This document shows positions 1-6,226 of a stretch of 6,541 nt of DNA, piece by piece. This stretch comes from Flavobacteriales bacterium. Lineage in GTDB: Bacteria; Bacteroidota; Bacteroidia; Flavobacteriales; BACL11. Position 1 is the first letter of the stretch. Each line of letters begins with the position of its first letter. The DNA is taken from contig JABJNS010000177.1 of the NCBI GenBank assembly GCA_018664745.1, forward strand, positions 1 to 6,541, in the 5' to 3' direction. The notes under the pieces are model-generated. The model was not told the origin of the DNA. It saw only the letters and a program-made list of their open reading frames with translations, and ran no database searches. Made by a program: the position numbers and the translations under genes.

Positions 1-1
1 A

Positions 2-940
2 CCTATCTTTCCCAATATATAATTCAGCTTCTTCACTTAAAGTTCCATCATCATTTAGTATGTTAATTGATTCAAGTCCGTGCTTATCTCCCAATTTATA
101 ATCGTTAATATCATGTGCAGGAGTTATTTTAAGAGCTCCTGTGCCAAATTCCATATCAACATACTCATCAAAGATGATAGGCACTACTCTATTCACTAAA
201 GGCACAATTGCTTTTTTACCTTTTAGGTGCGTGTAGCGTTCATCATTTGGGTTTACACAAATAGCAGAATCTCCTAAAATAGTTTCTGGTCTTGTAGTTG
301 CAATTGTTAGTTTCTCATCACTACCTTCAATATTATAGGCAATGTGGTATAGTTTTGAATTTACTTCTTTGTGGATTACTTCTTCATCTGATAAAGCAGT
401 TTGTGCTGATGGGTCCCAGTTTACCATACGCACTCCTCTGTAGATAAGTCCTTTTTGGTGCAAGTCTACAAAAACTTTTATTACAGATTCACTCATATCA
501 TCATCCATAGTGAACTTAGTACGATCCCAATCGCAAGAAGCACCTAGTTTCTTCAATTGTTCTAATATAATTCCTCCATGTTTTTCTTTCCAATCAAAAG
601 CATGAGAAAGAAACTCATCTCTTGTTAAATCTGATTTTTGAATTCCTTCTTTGGCTAATTTTTGTACTACTTTTGCTTCTGTAGCAATAGAAGCATGATC
701 AGTTCCTGGTACCCAACAAGCATTATATCCCATCATACGAGCACGCCTTACCATTACATCTTGTAAAGTGTTATTTAGCATGTGTCCCATGTGTAAAACT
801 CCTGTTACATTTGGTGGAGGAATTACAATTGTGTAAGCCTCACGCTCATCAGGAATGGAATTAAAATAACCTTTTTCCATCCAATGGGCGTACCATTTGT
901 CTTCAGTTATAAGTGGGTTGTATGTTTTTGGGATACTCAT
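2..940 (-). CDS. valS: Valyl-tRNA synthetase, N-terminal 313 residues (partial)
   Basis: This gene codes for the cytoplasmic class I aminoacyl-tRNA synthetase that charges tRNA-Val with valine. Reading leftward from the ATG at 940-938, the frame is open to the window edge, so the 3' part is missing; full-length bacterial ValRS is usually near 870-950 residues. The class I signature is complete: PPPNVTG at residues 41-47, directly followed by the HIGH-type motif HMGH at 50-53. Next come WVPGTDHASIATE (76-88) and NWDPSAQTALSDEEV (174-188), both typical of ValRS. The CP1 editing domain, which clears mischarged threonine, begins in the visible part: TTRPET at 215-220 and KITPAHDIND at 271-280, the family's editing-site motif. 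The catalytic KMSKS loop and anticodon-binding domain lie outside the window. The start is supported by the standard MSIPKTYNP-type N-terminus and a -7 box 22 bases upstream. Identification is secure. Confidence 0.97.
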   Translation of the reverse strand, partial: MSIPKTYNPLITEDKWYAHWMEKGYFNSIPDEREAYTIVIPPPNVTGVLHMGHMLNNTLQDVMVRRARMMGYNACWVPGTDHASIATEAKVVQKLAKEGIQKSDLTRDEFLSHAFDWKEKHGGIILEQLKKLGASCDWDRTKFTMDDDMSESVIKVFVDLHQKGLIYRGVRMVNWDPSAQTALSDEEVIHKEVNSKLYHIAYNIEGSDEKLTIATTRPETILGDSAICVNPNDERYTHLKGKKAIVPLVNRVVPIIFDEYVDMEFGTGALKITPAHDINDYKLGDKHGLESINILNDDGTLSEEAELYIGKDR

Positions 941-962
941 ATGAATCTTATTTTATAGCTTG

Positions 963-970
963 CAAATTTA
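963..970 (-). promoter_or_regulatory. Putative valS promoter, -7 element
   Basis: On the minus strand this reads TAAATTTG, an exact match to the Bacteroidota -7 consensus TAnnTTTG. It lies 22 bases upstream of the valS ATG, implying a leader of roughly 15-18 bases. No TTG/TTTG is visible at the expected distance upstream (about 988-994), so only the -7 half is supported. Transcription start is inferred, not seen. Confidence 0.5.
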
Positions 971-1008
971 CAAATTCTATCGTTCTGAGGAATTCCTACA
1001 TTATCTTA

Positions 1009-1039
1009 TTTGTATAAGGAAAATATTTTGTTAAATTTG
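1009..1039 (+). promoter_or_regulatory. Bacteroidota-type promoter for the DUF1573 gene
   Basis: TTTG at 1009-1012 and TAAATTTG at 1032-1039 are separated by 19 bases. This fits the TTTG / TAnnTTTG (-33/-7) arrangement used by the primary sigma factor of Bacteroidota. Transcription would begin near 1045, giving a leader of about 37 bases that ends in an A-rich run (1064-1080) before the ATG at 1082, a context that favours initiation in this phylum in place of a Shine-Dalgarno sequence. It is the best promoter in the window. Confidence 0.65.
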
Positions 1040-1081
1040 CCGTTCATTATTTGAAAATAATCTAAAAAAAACGAAAAAAAT

Positions 1082-1552
1082 ATGAAAAAGATAATCTTAT
1101 CATTAGCACTTGTAGCAAGTTTTACTACAATTAATGCACAAAGTGCCACAAAAATTGAAGCGCCACAAAAAGAAGTAACAACTAATGTAACTATTGATTT
1201 TGAATCAAAAGTTTATGACTATGGTGTCATAGAACATAATGGTAATGGTGATGGTGAGTTTGTGTTTACTAATAATGGGACAGAACCATTATTAATTAAA
1301 AATGCGAAAGGTTCATGTGGATGTACTGTTCCTTCATATCCAAAAGAAGAAATACTGCCAGGTGAAACTAAAACTATTGGGGTGAAATATGCAACTAATA
1401 GAGTTGGGAAATTCACTAAAACAATCACATTGACTACTAATGCGAGTAAAAAACCAGTTATCTTAACAATTAAAGGTGAGGTAAATCCTCCTGCAAAAGA
1501 AGCTAGTGCTCCAGAAAGAAAAACAGAAGGTTCTCCTTTGGAAAAGAAGTAA
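1082..1552 (+). CDS. Exported DUF1573 domain protein
   Basis: This is a 156-residue secreted protein of unknown function. Residues 1-20 form a signal peptide (Lys-Lys, hydrophobic core, ending N-A-Q), so the mature protein probably starts near Ser21; there is no lipobox cysteine, which argues against a lipoprotein. Residues about 38-134 match the DUF1573 pattern: an Ig/ASPM-like beta fold with a Y/F-x-Y/F-G motif (YDYG 45-48), a Gly/Asn-rich turn (53-58), EFVFTNNGTEPL (59-70), the hallmark GSCGCTVP (77-84), the turn LPGET (92-96) and a final strand ending in KGEV (131-134). The last 20 residues are charged, Pro/Ala-rich and probably disordered. The domain is abundant in Bacteroidota and is thought to act in the periplasm or on the cell surface, but no activity is established. 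The gene has its own promoter and terminator, so it is probably transcribed alone. Family assignment is firm; role is not. Confidence 0.9.
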   Translation: MKKIILSLALVASFTTINAQSATKIEAPQKEVTTNVTIDFESKVYDYGVIEHNGNGDGEFVFTNNGTEPLLIKNAKGSCGCTVPSYPKEEILPGETKTIGVKYATNRVGKFTKTITLTTNASKKPVILTIKGEVNPPAKEASAPERKTEGSPLEKK

Positions 1553-1577
1553 AAAATTCAAAATATATTACGACATT

Positions 1578-1606
1578 AGCACCCTCAATTATGGGGGTGT
1601 TTTTTT
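1578..1606 (+). terminator. Rho-independent terminator after the DUF1573 gene
   Basis: CACCCTC at 1580-1586 pairs with GGGGGTG at 1593-1599 (seven pairs, one of them G-U) around the six-base loop AATTAT. It is followed at once by seven T residues (1600-1606). A at 1578 and G at 1579 can extend the stem with the first Ts. The stem is strikingly GC-rich for this DNA. It sits 25 bases after the stop codon and 18 bases before the next gene's ATG, separating the two transcripts. Confidence 0.85.
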
Positions 1607-1624
1607 ATACAGAAATTTATAGTT

Positions 1625-2824
1625 ATGCCAAGAATATCAAACAAAGGAATTAGTATGCCAGAGTCACCAATCAGAAAGTTGGTGCCATTTGCCGAAACAG
1701 CAAAAAAAGAAGGGAAGAAAGTATATCACTTAAATATCGGTCAGCCTGATATTAAAACTCCTGAATTGGCTTTAGAGGCAATTCATAACTTTCCTAATAA
1801 AGTAGTAGAATATTCGCACTCAGCAGGATTTGAAAGTTACCGTAAAGGCTTAGCTAGCTATTATCAAAATTTAGGTATTGCTGTTAATCATGATGAGGTG
1901 ATTGTAACAACTGGAGGGTCTGAAGCACTCTTATTTGCTTTAAATTCTTGCCTTGATAATGGTGATGAGATTATTATTCCTGAACCATTTTATGCAAATT
2001 ATAATGGATTCTCTACTTCAGCAGGCGTAAAGGTAAAACCTATTGCAACTTCAATTGAAGATGGGTTTGCATTGCCTGCAATAGAAGAATTTGAAAAATT
2101 AATAACTCCCGATACAAAAGCAATTCTTATCTGTAATCCTGGAAATCCAACAGGATATTTGTACTCTAAAGAAGAATTAGAAACTTTAAGAGATATTGTT
2201 ATTAAACATGACTTATTTTTAATTGCTGATGAAGTATATAGAGAGTTTGCTTATGATGGACATATACATCATTCAGTATTGAATATTGAAGGGTTGGAGC
2301 AAAATGCAATTGTGATTGATTCAACTTCTAAAAGGTATTCTATGTGTGGAATTAGAGTAGGTTGTATTGTATCAAAAAATATTGAGGTTATGGCAACTGC
2401 AATGAAATTTGCGCAAGCAAGGTTATCTCCACCTACATTTGGTCAAGTTGCAGGAGAAGCAGCATTGAAAACGGATGTTTCTTATTTTGAACAGGTGAGT
2501 GCAGAATATGTAAGTAGGAGAGATGTACTAGTTGAAGGATTAAACAAAATAGAAGGGGTAATCTGCCCGAAACCTACAGGGGCTTTTTATGCTATTGCTG
2601 AGTTGCCTGTTGATAATGCTGATAAATTTGCACAATGGTTATTGGAAGATTTTGAATTGAATGGAGCAACCATTATGGTGGCTCCTGCAGCAGGTTTTTA
2701 CGCAACTCCTAATACAGGAACAAAACAAGTTCGTATTGCTTATGTGTTGAATAAAGAAGCTTTGCAAAATGCTATTGATATTTTAGAAGCAGCACTTAAG
2801 GTTTATCCTGGAAGAATACTTTAA
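1625..2824 (+). CDS. PLP-dependent class I/II aminotransferase
   Basis: This 399-residue cytosolic enzyme transfers an amino group between an amino acid and a 2-oxo acid using pyridoxal phosphate (fold type I). Visible landmarks in order: the N-terminal substrate segment LNIGQPD (36-42); phosphate-binding TTGGSEAL (95-102); NPGNPTG (171-177) with the Asn expected to contact the cofactor ring; ADEVY (201-205) supplying the Asp202 and Tyr205 cofactor contacts; the Schiff-base lysine Lys236 in STSKRYSMCGIRVG (233-246); and Arg370 in QVRIAY, the conserved arginine that binds the substrate carboxylate. Length is normal and nothing is missing. The active-site stretch has SKRYSMCG where many relatives have SKxxxMTG, so it belongs to a distinct subgroup; substrate (aspartate, aromatic, alanine or other) cannot be decided from sequence. 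The start at 1625 was chosen over Met11 because MPRIS...G is a normal family N-terminus. It is the first gene of a three-gene operon, overlapping the next by one base. No clear promoter was found between the terminator and the ATG. Confidence 0.93.
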   Translation: MPRISNKGISMPESPIRKLVPFAETAKKEGKKVYHLNIGQPDIKTPELALEAIHNFPNKVVEYSHSAGFESYRKGLASYYQNLGIAVNHDEVIVTTGGSEALLFALNSCLDNGDEIIIPEPFYANYNGFSTSAGVKVKPIATSIEDGFALPAIEEFEKLITPDTKAILICNPGNPTGYLYSKEELETLRDIVIKHDLFLIADEVYREFAYDGHIHHSVLNIEGLEQNAIVIDSTSKRYSMCGIRVGCIVSKNIEVMATAMKFAQARLSPPTFGQVAGEAALKTDVSYFEQVSAEYVSRRDVLVEGLNKIEGVICPKPTGAFYAIAELPVDNADKFAQWLLEDFELNGATIMVAPAAGFYATPNTGTKQVRIAYVLNKEALQNAIDILEAALKVYPGRIL

Positions 2825-3306
2825 TGGACTTAGCTCAACATAAAGAGCAAGTTAAGTTAAAACGTAAAGAAAATCAAAAATTTTTTAAGCGTTTAAAAAA
2901 AGTAAAGCCTAAGGTATTGGATAAACTTATTCATCCATTGCATGAAGAGGTTTTTGAATGTACTGATTGCTTGAAATGTGCAAATTGTTGCACAACTACT
3001 GGTCCATTATTTACTGATAAAGATATTAGCAGAATTGCAAGACACTTACGGGTTAAACCTTCTGAATTTGTTGAGAAATATTTACAAATAGATGAGGATA
3101 GAGATTATGTGTTGCAATCTGTCCCTTGTACTTTTTTAGGAGAAGATAATTATTGCTCTATTTATGATGTTAGGCCTAAGGCCTGTCGTGAATTTCCACA
3201 TACGGATAGAATAAAGCAAACTCAATTGTTAAAGCTAACTGAAAAGAATGTTGAGGTTTGTCCTGCAGTTTTTGAGATAGTAGAGAAATTGAAAAAGCAA
3301 CTATGA
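2824..3306 (+). CDS. YkgJ-family cysteine-cluster protein
   Basis: This is a 160-residue, probably cytosolic metal-binding protein. It has nine cysteines: C46, C49, C52, C55 and C56 form C-x2-C-x2-C-x2-C-C; C102 lies in VPCTFL, C111 in YCSIYDVRP, C121 in ACREFP and C146 in VCPAV. This matches the YkgJ / UPF0153 family (formerly called an Fe-S or zinc cluster domain), with its conserved C-x-F-L, C-x-I-Y-x-x-R-P and C-R-x-F-P elements. Family function is unresolved; metal ligation by the cysteines is inferred. Residues 1-35 are very Lys/Arg-rich and helical, which may bind nucleic acid or a partner. The ATG shares one base with the aminotransferase TAA (TAATG), and a weak SD-like GGAAGA (2810-2815) lies eight bases upstream, so translation is probably coupled. 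The 3' end overlaps the next gene by four bases (ATGA). Confidence 0.9.
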   Translation: MDLAQHKEQVKLKRKENQKFFKRLKKVKPKVLDKLIHPLHEEVFECTDCLKCANCCTTTGPLFTDKDISRIARHLRVKPSEFVEKYLQIDEDRDYVLQSVPCTFLGEDNYCSIYDVRPKACREFPHTDRIKQTQLLKLTEKNVEVCPAVFEIVEKLKKQL

Positions 3307-3830
3307 AGTATATAGCACTATTAAGAGGAATAAATATTAGTGGCCAAAAGATTATTAAAATGGCTGATTTGCGTGCTATTTTAGAAAAAGTTGGTTTAAG
3401 CAAAGTACAGACTTATATACAAAGTGGAAATGTCATTTTTGAAAGTGATGAAAGTAAATCTGTTTTAACATCACTTATCATAAATACTATTGAAAAGCAA
3501 TACGAATTTATTGTTCCTACTTTTATTATAACTCCTAAAGAGCTAGAAAAGGCAATTAGCAATAATCCTTATGGAGAGGTGGAGGGTAATAAGTTGTATC
3601 TCACTTTTTTGTCTGATAAAGCAAACTTAGATGGGATGGGCGCTATTCATGAAAAAGTACATGAAAATGAATTTTTGCAACTGATAGAAAATGTAATGTA
3701 TTTTTATTGCCCTGATGGAGCGGCAAGAAGTAAAATCACCAATAACTTGATTGAGAAGAAGCTAGAAGTAAAAGCTACCACCAGAAATTGGCGTACATGT
3801 GATAAGTTGTTAAACTTACTTATAGAGTAA
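3303..3830 (+). CDS. DUF1697 family protein
   Basis: This is a 175-residue cytosolic protein of unknown function. It carries the full DUF1697 signature: an N-terminal MKYIALLRGINISGQ (1-15), the strand-turn YIQSGNVIFES (38-48), the central NPYGE segment (88-92), a KLYLTFLSD strand (97-105), and near the end AARSKITNNLIEKKL (140-154) followed by TTRNWRT (159-165). Length is typical of the family (about 175-185). There is no signal peptide or membrane segment. The start codon lies inside the YkgJ stop (ATGA), which points to coupled translation and makes this the third gene of the aminotransferase operon. The 3' end runs 15 bases into the opposing namZ gene. Family assignment is confident; no catalytic role can be claimed, and nothing in the sequence links it biochemically to its neighbours beyond the shared transcript. 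Confidence 0.9.
   Translation: MKYIALLRGINISGQKIIKMADLRAILEKVGLSKVQTYIQSGNVIFESDESKSVLTSLIINTIEKQYEFIVPTFIITPKELEKAISNNPYGEVEGNKLYLTFLSDKANLDGMGAIHEKVHENEFLQLIENVMYFYCPDGAARSKITNNLIEKKLEVKATTRNWRTCDKLLNLLIE
3816..3830. other. Convergent tail-to-tail overlap of DUF1697 and namZ
   Basis: The last 15 bases of both convergent genes are the same DNA. Rightward they read as codons for L-L-I-E and stop; leftward as L-L-Y-K and stop, with codons in exact register. The stretch is an imperfect inverted repeat (TTACT, five bases, AGTAA) whose outer triplets are the two stop codons. The stem is short and AT-only apart from one G-C pair, with at most four Ts nearby on the plus side (3834-3837), so it is at best a weak bidirectional terminator. 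Confidence 0.8.
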
Positions 3831-4958
3831 ATATTTTCCTCTAACTCTTTTAAACTCTTCTAATCCCTTTTGCCAACTTACTTTAATTTCTTTGGCTGTT
3901 TTTCCTGCAATAATTTGTTTTCTGAGTTTATCAGTTCCTGATAGTTTATCAAAGAAGTTATTGAAAAATTCTTCTTTTTCAGGATATTGATTGTAGGCTT
4001 CAATTATCCAATTTAAGTTAATAGCTGTCAGGTAATCTTCTTGGAATCTTAAATCCGTTCCAAAGCAGGTTTTGTTTTCATGTTTAGGGTATTTACTCCC
4101 TGCTCCACTTTTTGGTATAAAGGAATAGTTACTTTCCAAATAAGGCGCACCAAAATGCTGAAAAGGAGAATCCGTTCCTCTACCAATACTTATAGTTGTT
4201 CCTTCAAACAAACATAAACTAGGGTATAAGTTAATTGATCTTGCATTAGGTAAATTAGGAGATGGTTTTATGGGTAAATCATAACTTGTTTTATGAGTGT
4301 ATTTCTCCATTGTTATTATGCTCAAATCACAATTTTCAGGAGTCCAATTTTCTCCATTTATCATTTGTGCATATTCTCCAATAGTCATTCCATGTACAAT
4401 AGGAATTGGGTGCATTCCTACAAACGATTGAAAAGCCGTATCTAAAATAGGGCCATCAACATAATGTCCGTTTGGGTTGGGTCTATCTAAAACAATTAAA
4501 GGAATGCCAAATTCAGAAGAGGCTTCAATAATATAATGCAAAGTAGAAATATAAGTATAAAATCGTGCGCCTACATCTTGTATGTCAAATACTAAAATAT
4601 CAATTCCTTGTAATTGTTCAATGCTGGGCTTTTTGTTCTTTCCGTAAAGGGAAATAATAGGAAGTCCTGTTTTTACATCTACTCCATCTTCAATCTTTGC
4701 TCCTGCATCTGCTTTCCCTCTGAATCCGTGTTCAGGAGAAAATACCTTAACAACATCAACTCCTAATTCCAGCAAGCTATCTACTAAGTGGGTATTTCCT
4801 AACATTGAGGTTTGATTACCCACAATACCTACTTTTTTATTTTCTAAAAGAGGTAGATAAATTTCTGTGCGTTCTGCACCCAGTACTATTTTTTGGGCAT
4901 TAGCACTAAAAGTGAATAGGACTAAAGCAATGCAGATTATTTGTTTTATTTTCGCCAT
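3816..4958 (-). CDS. namZ: Exo-beta-N-acetylmuramidase NamZ (DUF1343)
   Basis: This 380-residue exported hydrolase belongs to the family formerly named DUF1343 and now known as NamZ (GH171). Characterised members release N-acetylmuramic acid from the non-reducing end of peptide-free peptidoglycan glycan chains, for cell-wall turnover or scavenging. Residues 1-22 are a signal peptide (Lys-rich start, hydrophobic 7-18, ending A-N-A-Q), placing the enzyme in the periplasm or outside. Family motifs appear in order: VGIVGNQTS (43-51), VFSPEHGFRG (72-81, with an acidic residue proposed for catalysis in the family), SLYGK (103-107), DIQDVGARFYTYI (125-137), LDRPNPNG (157-164), HGMTIGEYA (189-197), PSPNLPN (232-238) and LYPSLCLFEGTTISIGRGT (244-262). 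Length is close to that of exported relatives, with no breaks. MurNAc uptake or kinase genes are not seen nearby. The ATG at 4958-4956 directly precedes a good signal peptide, so the start is firm. Its promoter must lie within the divergent permease gene; none is obvious. Confidence 0.93.
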   Translation of the reverse strand: MAKIKQIICIALVLFTFSANAQKIVLGAERTEIYLPLLENKKVGIVGNQTSMLGNTHLVDSLLELGVDVVKVFSPEHGFRGKADAGAKIEDGVDVKTGLPIISLYGKNKKPSIEQLQGIDILVFDIQDVGARFYTYISTLHYIIEASSEFGIPLIVLDRPNPNGHYVDGPILDTAFQSFVGMHPIPIVHGMTIGEYAQMINGENWTPENCDLSIITMEKYTHKTSYDLPIKPSPNLPNARSINLYPSLCLFEGTTISIGRGTDSPFQHFGAPYLESNYSFIPKSGAGSKYPKHENKTCFGTDLRFQEDYLTAINLNWIIEAYNQYPEKEEFFNNFFDKLSGTDKLRKQIIAGKTAKEIKVSWQKGLEEFKRVRGKYLLYK

Positions 4959-4961
4959 CAG

Positions 4962-6185
4962 ATGAATGTTGAATATTTTATAGCCAAACGCTTATTTACT
5001 GCAAAGGAAGAAAATAATTCCTACACTAAACCTATTTTGAGGATAGCAATTTTAGCAATTGCACTTTCGGTTGCTGTTATGTTGCTTTCAGTAATAGTGG
5101 TTACAGGTTTTAAAAATGATATTTCTAACAAAATTATAGGATTTGGATCCCATATTACTATTTCTTCTTTTTCTGATAATCAATCTTACGAAACGGATCC
5201 TGTACAAATATCGGATAGTCTTTATACATCCTTATTGGATAATGCTGAGGTAGAGCAAATTAGTATTTTTGCAACTAAAGCAGGAATTGTAAAAACTAAA
5301 GATGAAATATTGGGTGTAGTGCTTAAGGGTATAGGTAGTGATTTTAATCCTTCATTTTTTGAAAAAAACCTAGTGGAAGGGGAGGTACCAATTTACAATG
5401 ATACTTTAACTTCAAGTAGGGTGATGATTTCAAAAAGTGTAGCTGATAATCTTCAATTACAGTTAGGGGAGAAACTAATTATGTATTTTGTTGAAAAACC
5501 CCCTAGGGTACGTAAATTTGTAATTGCAGGAATTTATGAAACAGGCTTTACTGATTTTGATGATTTGATTGTAATGGCAGATATTCGCCATATTCAAAAA
5601 TTGAATGGATGGAAAACAAATCAAGTTGGAGGTTTTGAAATACTGATTGATAACTTTGATAGGTTAGAGGAAACTACAGATAAAATACACAAAAAAATTC
5701 CTCTTGACTTAAAGGCTCAGAGTATAAAAGAGAAAACTCCTCAAATTTTTGACTGGTTAGATTTACAAGACATCAATGTGCGTGTAATTTTAATATTAAT
5801 GCTGATAGTTGGAGGGGTGAACATGATTACTGCATTATTAATTCTAATTTTAGAACGCACTAAAATGATAGGGATTTTAAAAGCATTAGGGGCTGATAAT
5901 TGGAGTGTTCGTAGGGTATTTCTGTACAGTGCTATTCATCTTATCCTTAAAGGATTGTTCTGGGGAAACTGCATTGCTTTAGGCTTTGGGTTTTTACAAC
6001 AACAATTTTCAATTATTAGTTTAGATCCTAGTATTTACTATATGAATACTGTGCCTATCAATTTTGATTTTACAGCAATACTGTTCTTAAATTTAGGAAC
6101 AATTGTTATTTGTTATCTTATCTTAATTATTCCTTCAGTAATCATAACAAAAATCACGCCTGTAAAAGCAATTCGCTTTGAGTAA
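4962..6185 (+). CDS. LolC/E-type (FtsX-like) ABC transporter permease
   Basis: This 407-residue inner-membrane permease resembles the LolC/LolE branch, which extracts lipoproteins from the inner membrane for delivery to the outer membrane. It opens with MNVEYFIAKRLF, standard for the family. The architecture is the expected four-helix one: TM1 about 25-48, a large periplasmic MacB-PCD-like domain about 50-268, TM2 about 273-297, TM3 about 322-345 and TM4 about 374-396, ending ITPVKAIRFE. Between TM2 and TM3, ERTKMIGILKALGA (298-311) is the cytoplasmic coupling region of FtsX-like permeases that contacts the ATPase. I chose ATG 4962 over an in-frame TTG at 4941 because the family N-terminus begins here and the TTG would put the start inside namZ. 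No LolD-type ATPase gene is in the window, so the partner must be encoded elsewhere. A different FtsX-like export role cannot be excluded. Confidence 0.88.
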   Translation: MNVEYFIAKRLFTAKEENNSYTKPILRIAILAIALSVAVMLLSVIVVTGFKNDISNKIIGFGSHITISSFSDNQSYETDPVQISDSLYTSLLDNAEVEQISIFATKAGIVKTKDEILGVVLKGIGSDFNPSFFEKNLVEGEVPIYNDTLTSSRVMISKSVADNLQLQLGEKLIMYFVEKPPRVRKFVIAGIYETGFTDFDDLIVMADIRHIQKLNGWKTNQVGGFEILIDNFDRLEETTDKIHKKIPLDLKAQSIKEKTPQIFDWLDLQDINVRVILILMLIVGGVNMITALLILILERTKMIGILKALGADNWSVRRVFLYSAIHLILKGLFWGNCIALGFGFLQQQFSIISLDPSIYYMNTVPINFDFTAILFLNLGTIVICYLILIIPSVIITKITPVKAIRFE

Positions 6186-6190
6186 TTTTA

Positions 6191-6198
6191 TAAATTCG
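6191..6198 (+). promoter_or_regulatory. Possible -7 element for the cysteine synthase-like gene
   Basis: TAAATTCG differs by one base from the Bacteroidota TAnnTTTG -7 consensus. It sits 28 bases upstream of the ATG at 6227, in the 41-base gap after the permease stop. No TTG lies at the usual -33 distance, and no terminator hairpin is visible in the gap, so read-through from the permease gene is equally plausible. Confidence 0.3.
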
Positions 6199-6226
6199 CA
6201 AGCATAAAAAAATAAGAATATCAGTA

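Noticed and set aside
971..979. Second -7-like box for valS (TAGAATTTG on the minus strand)
   Set aside because: It has three bases instead of two between TA and TTTG; the neighbouring TAAATTTG is an exact match.
1219..1428. Minus-strand open frame of 69 codons
   Set aside because: It lies wholly inside the DUF1573 gene, opposite a well-conserved domain, and its translation resembles no known family; it is a shadow.
3176..3403. Minus-strand open frame of 75 codons with hydrophobic stretches
   Set aside because: It straddles the YkgJ/DUF1697 junction opposite two well-supported genes. The hydrophobic look is what antisense of Lys/Glu/Asn-rich coding DNA yields; no promoter or family support.
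4941..4961. Upstream in-frame TTG start for the permease, adding seven residues
   Set aside because: It would overlap the namZ signal peptide region, and the added residues (MFYFRHQ) are not typical. The ATG at 4962 gives the expected MNxEYFIAKRL N-terminus.
5147..5201. Repeated GGATCC hexamers inside the permease gene (5147 and 5196)
   Set aside because: Two chance copies of a short palindrome within coding sequence, with no extended repeat around them.
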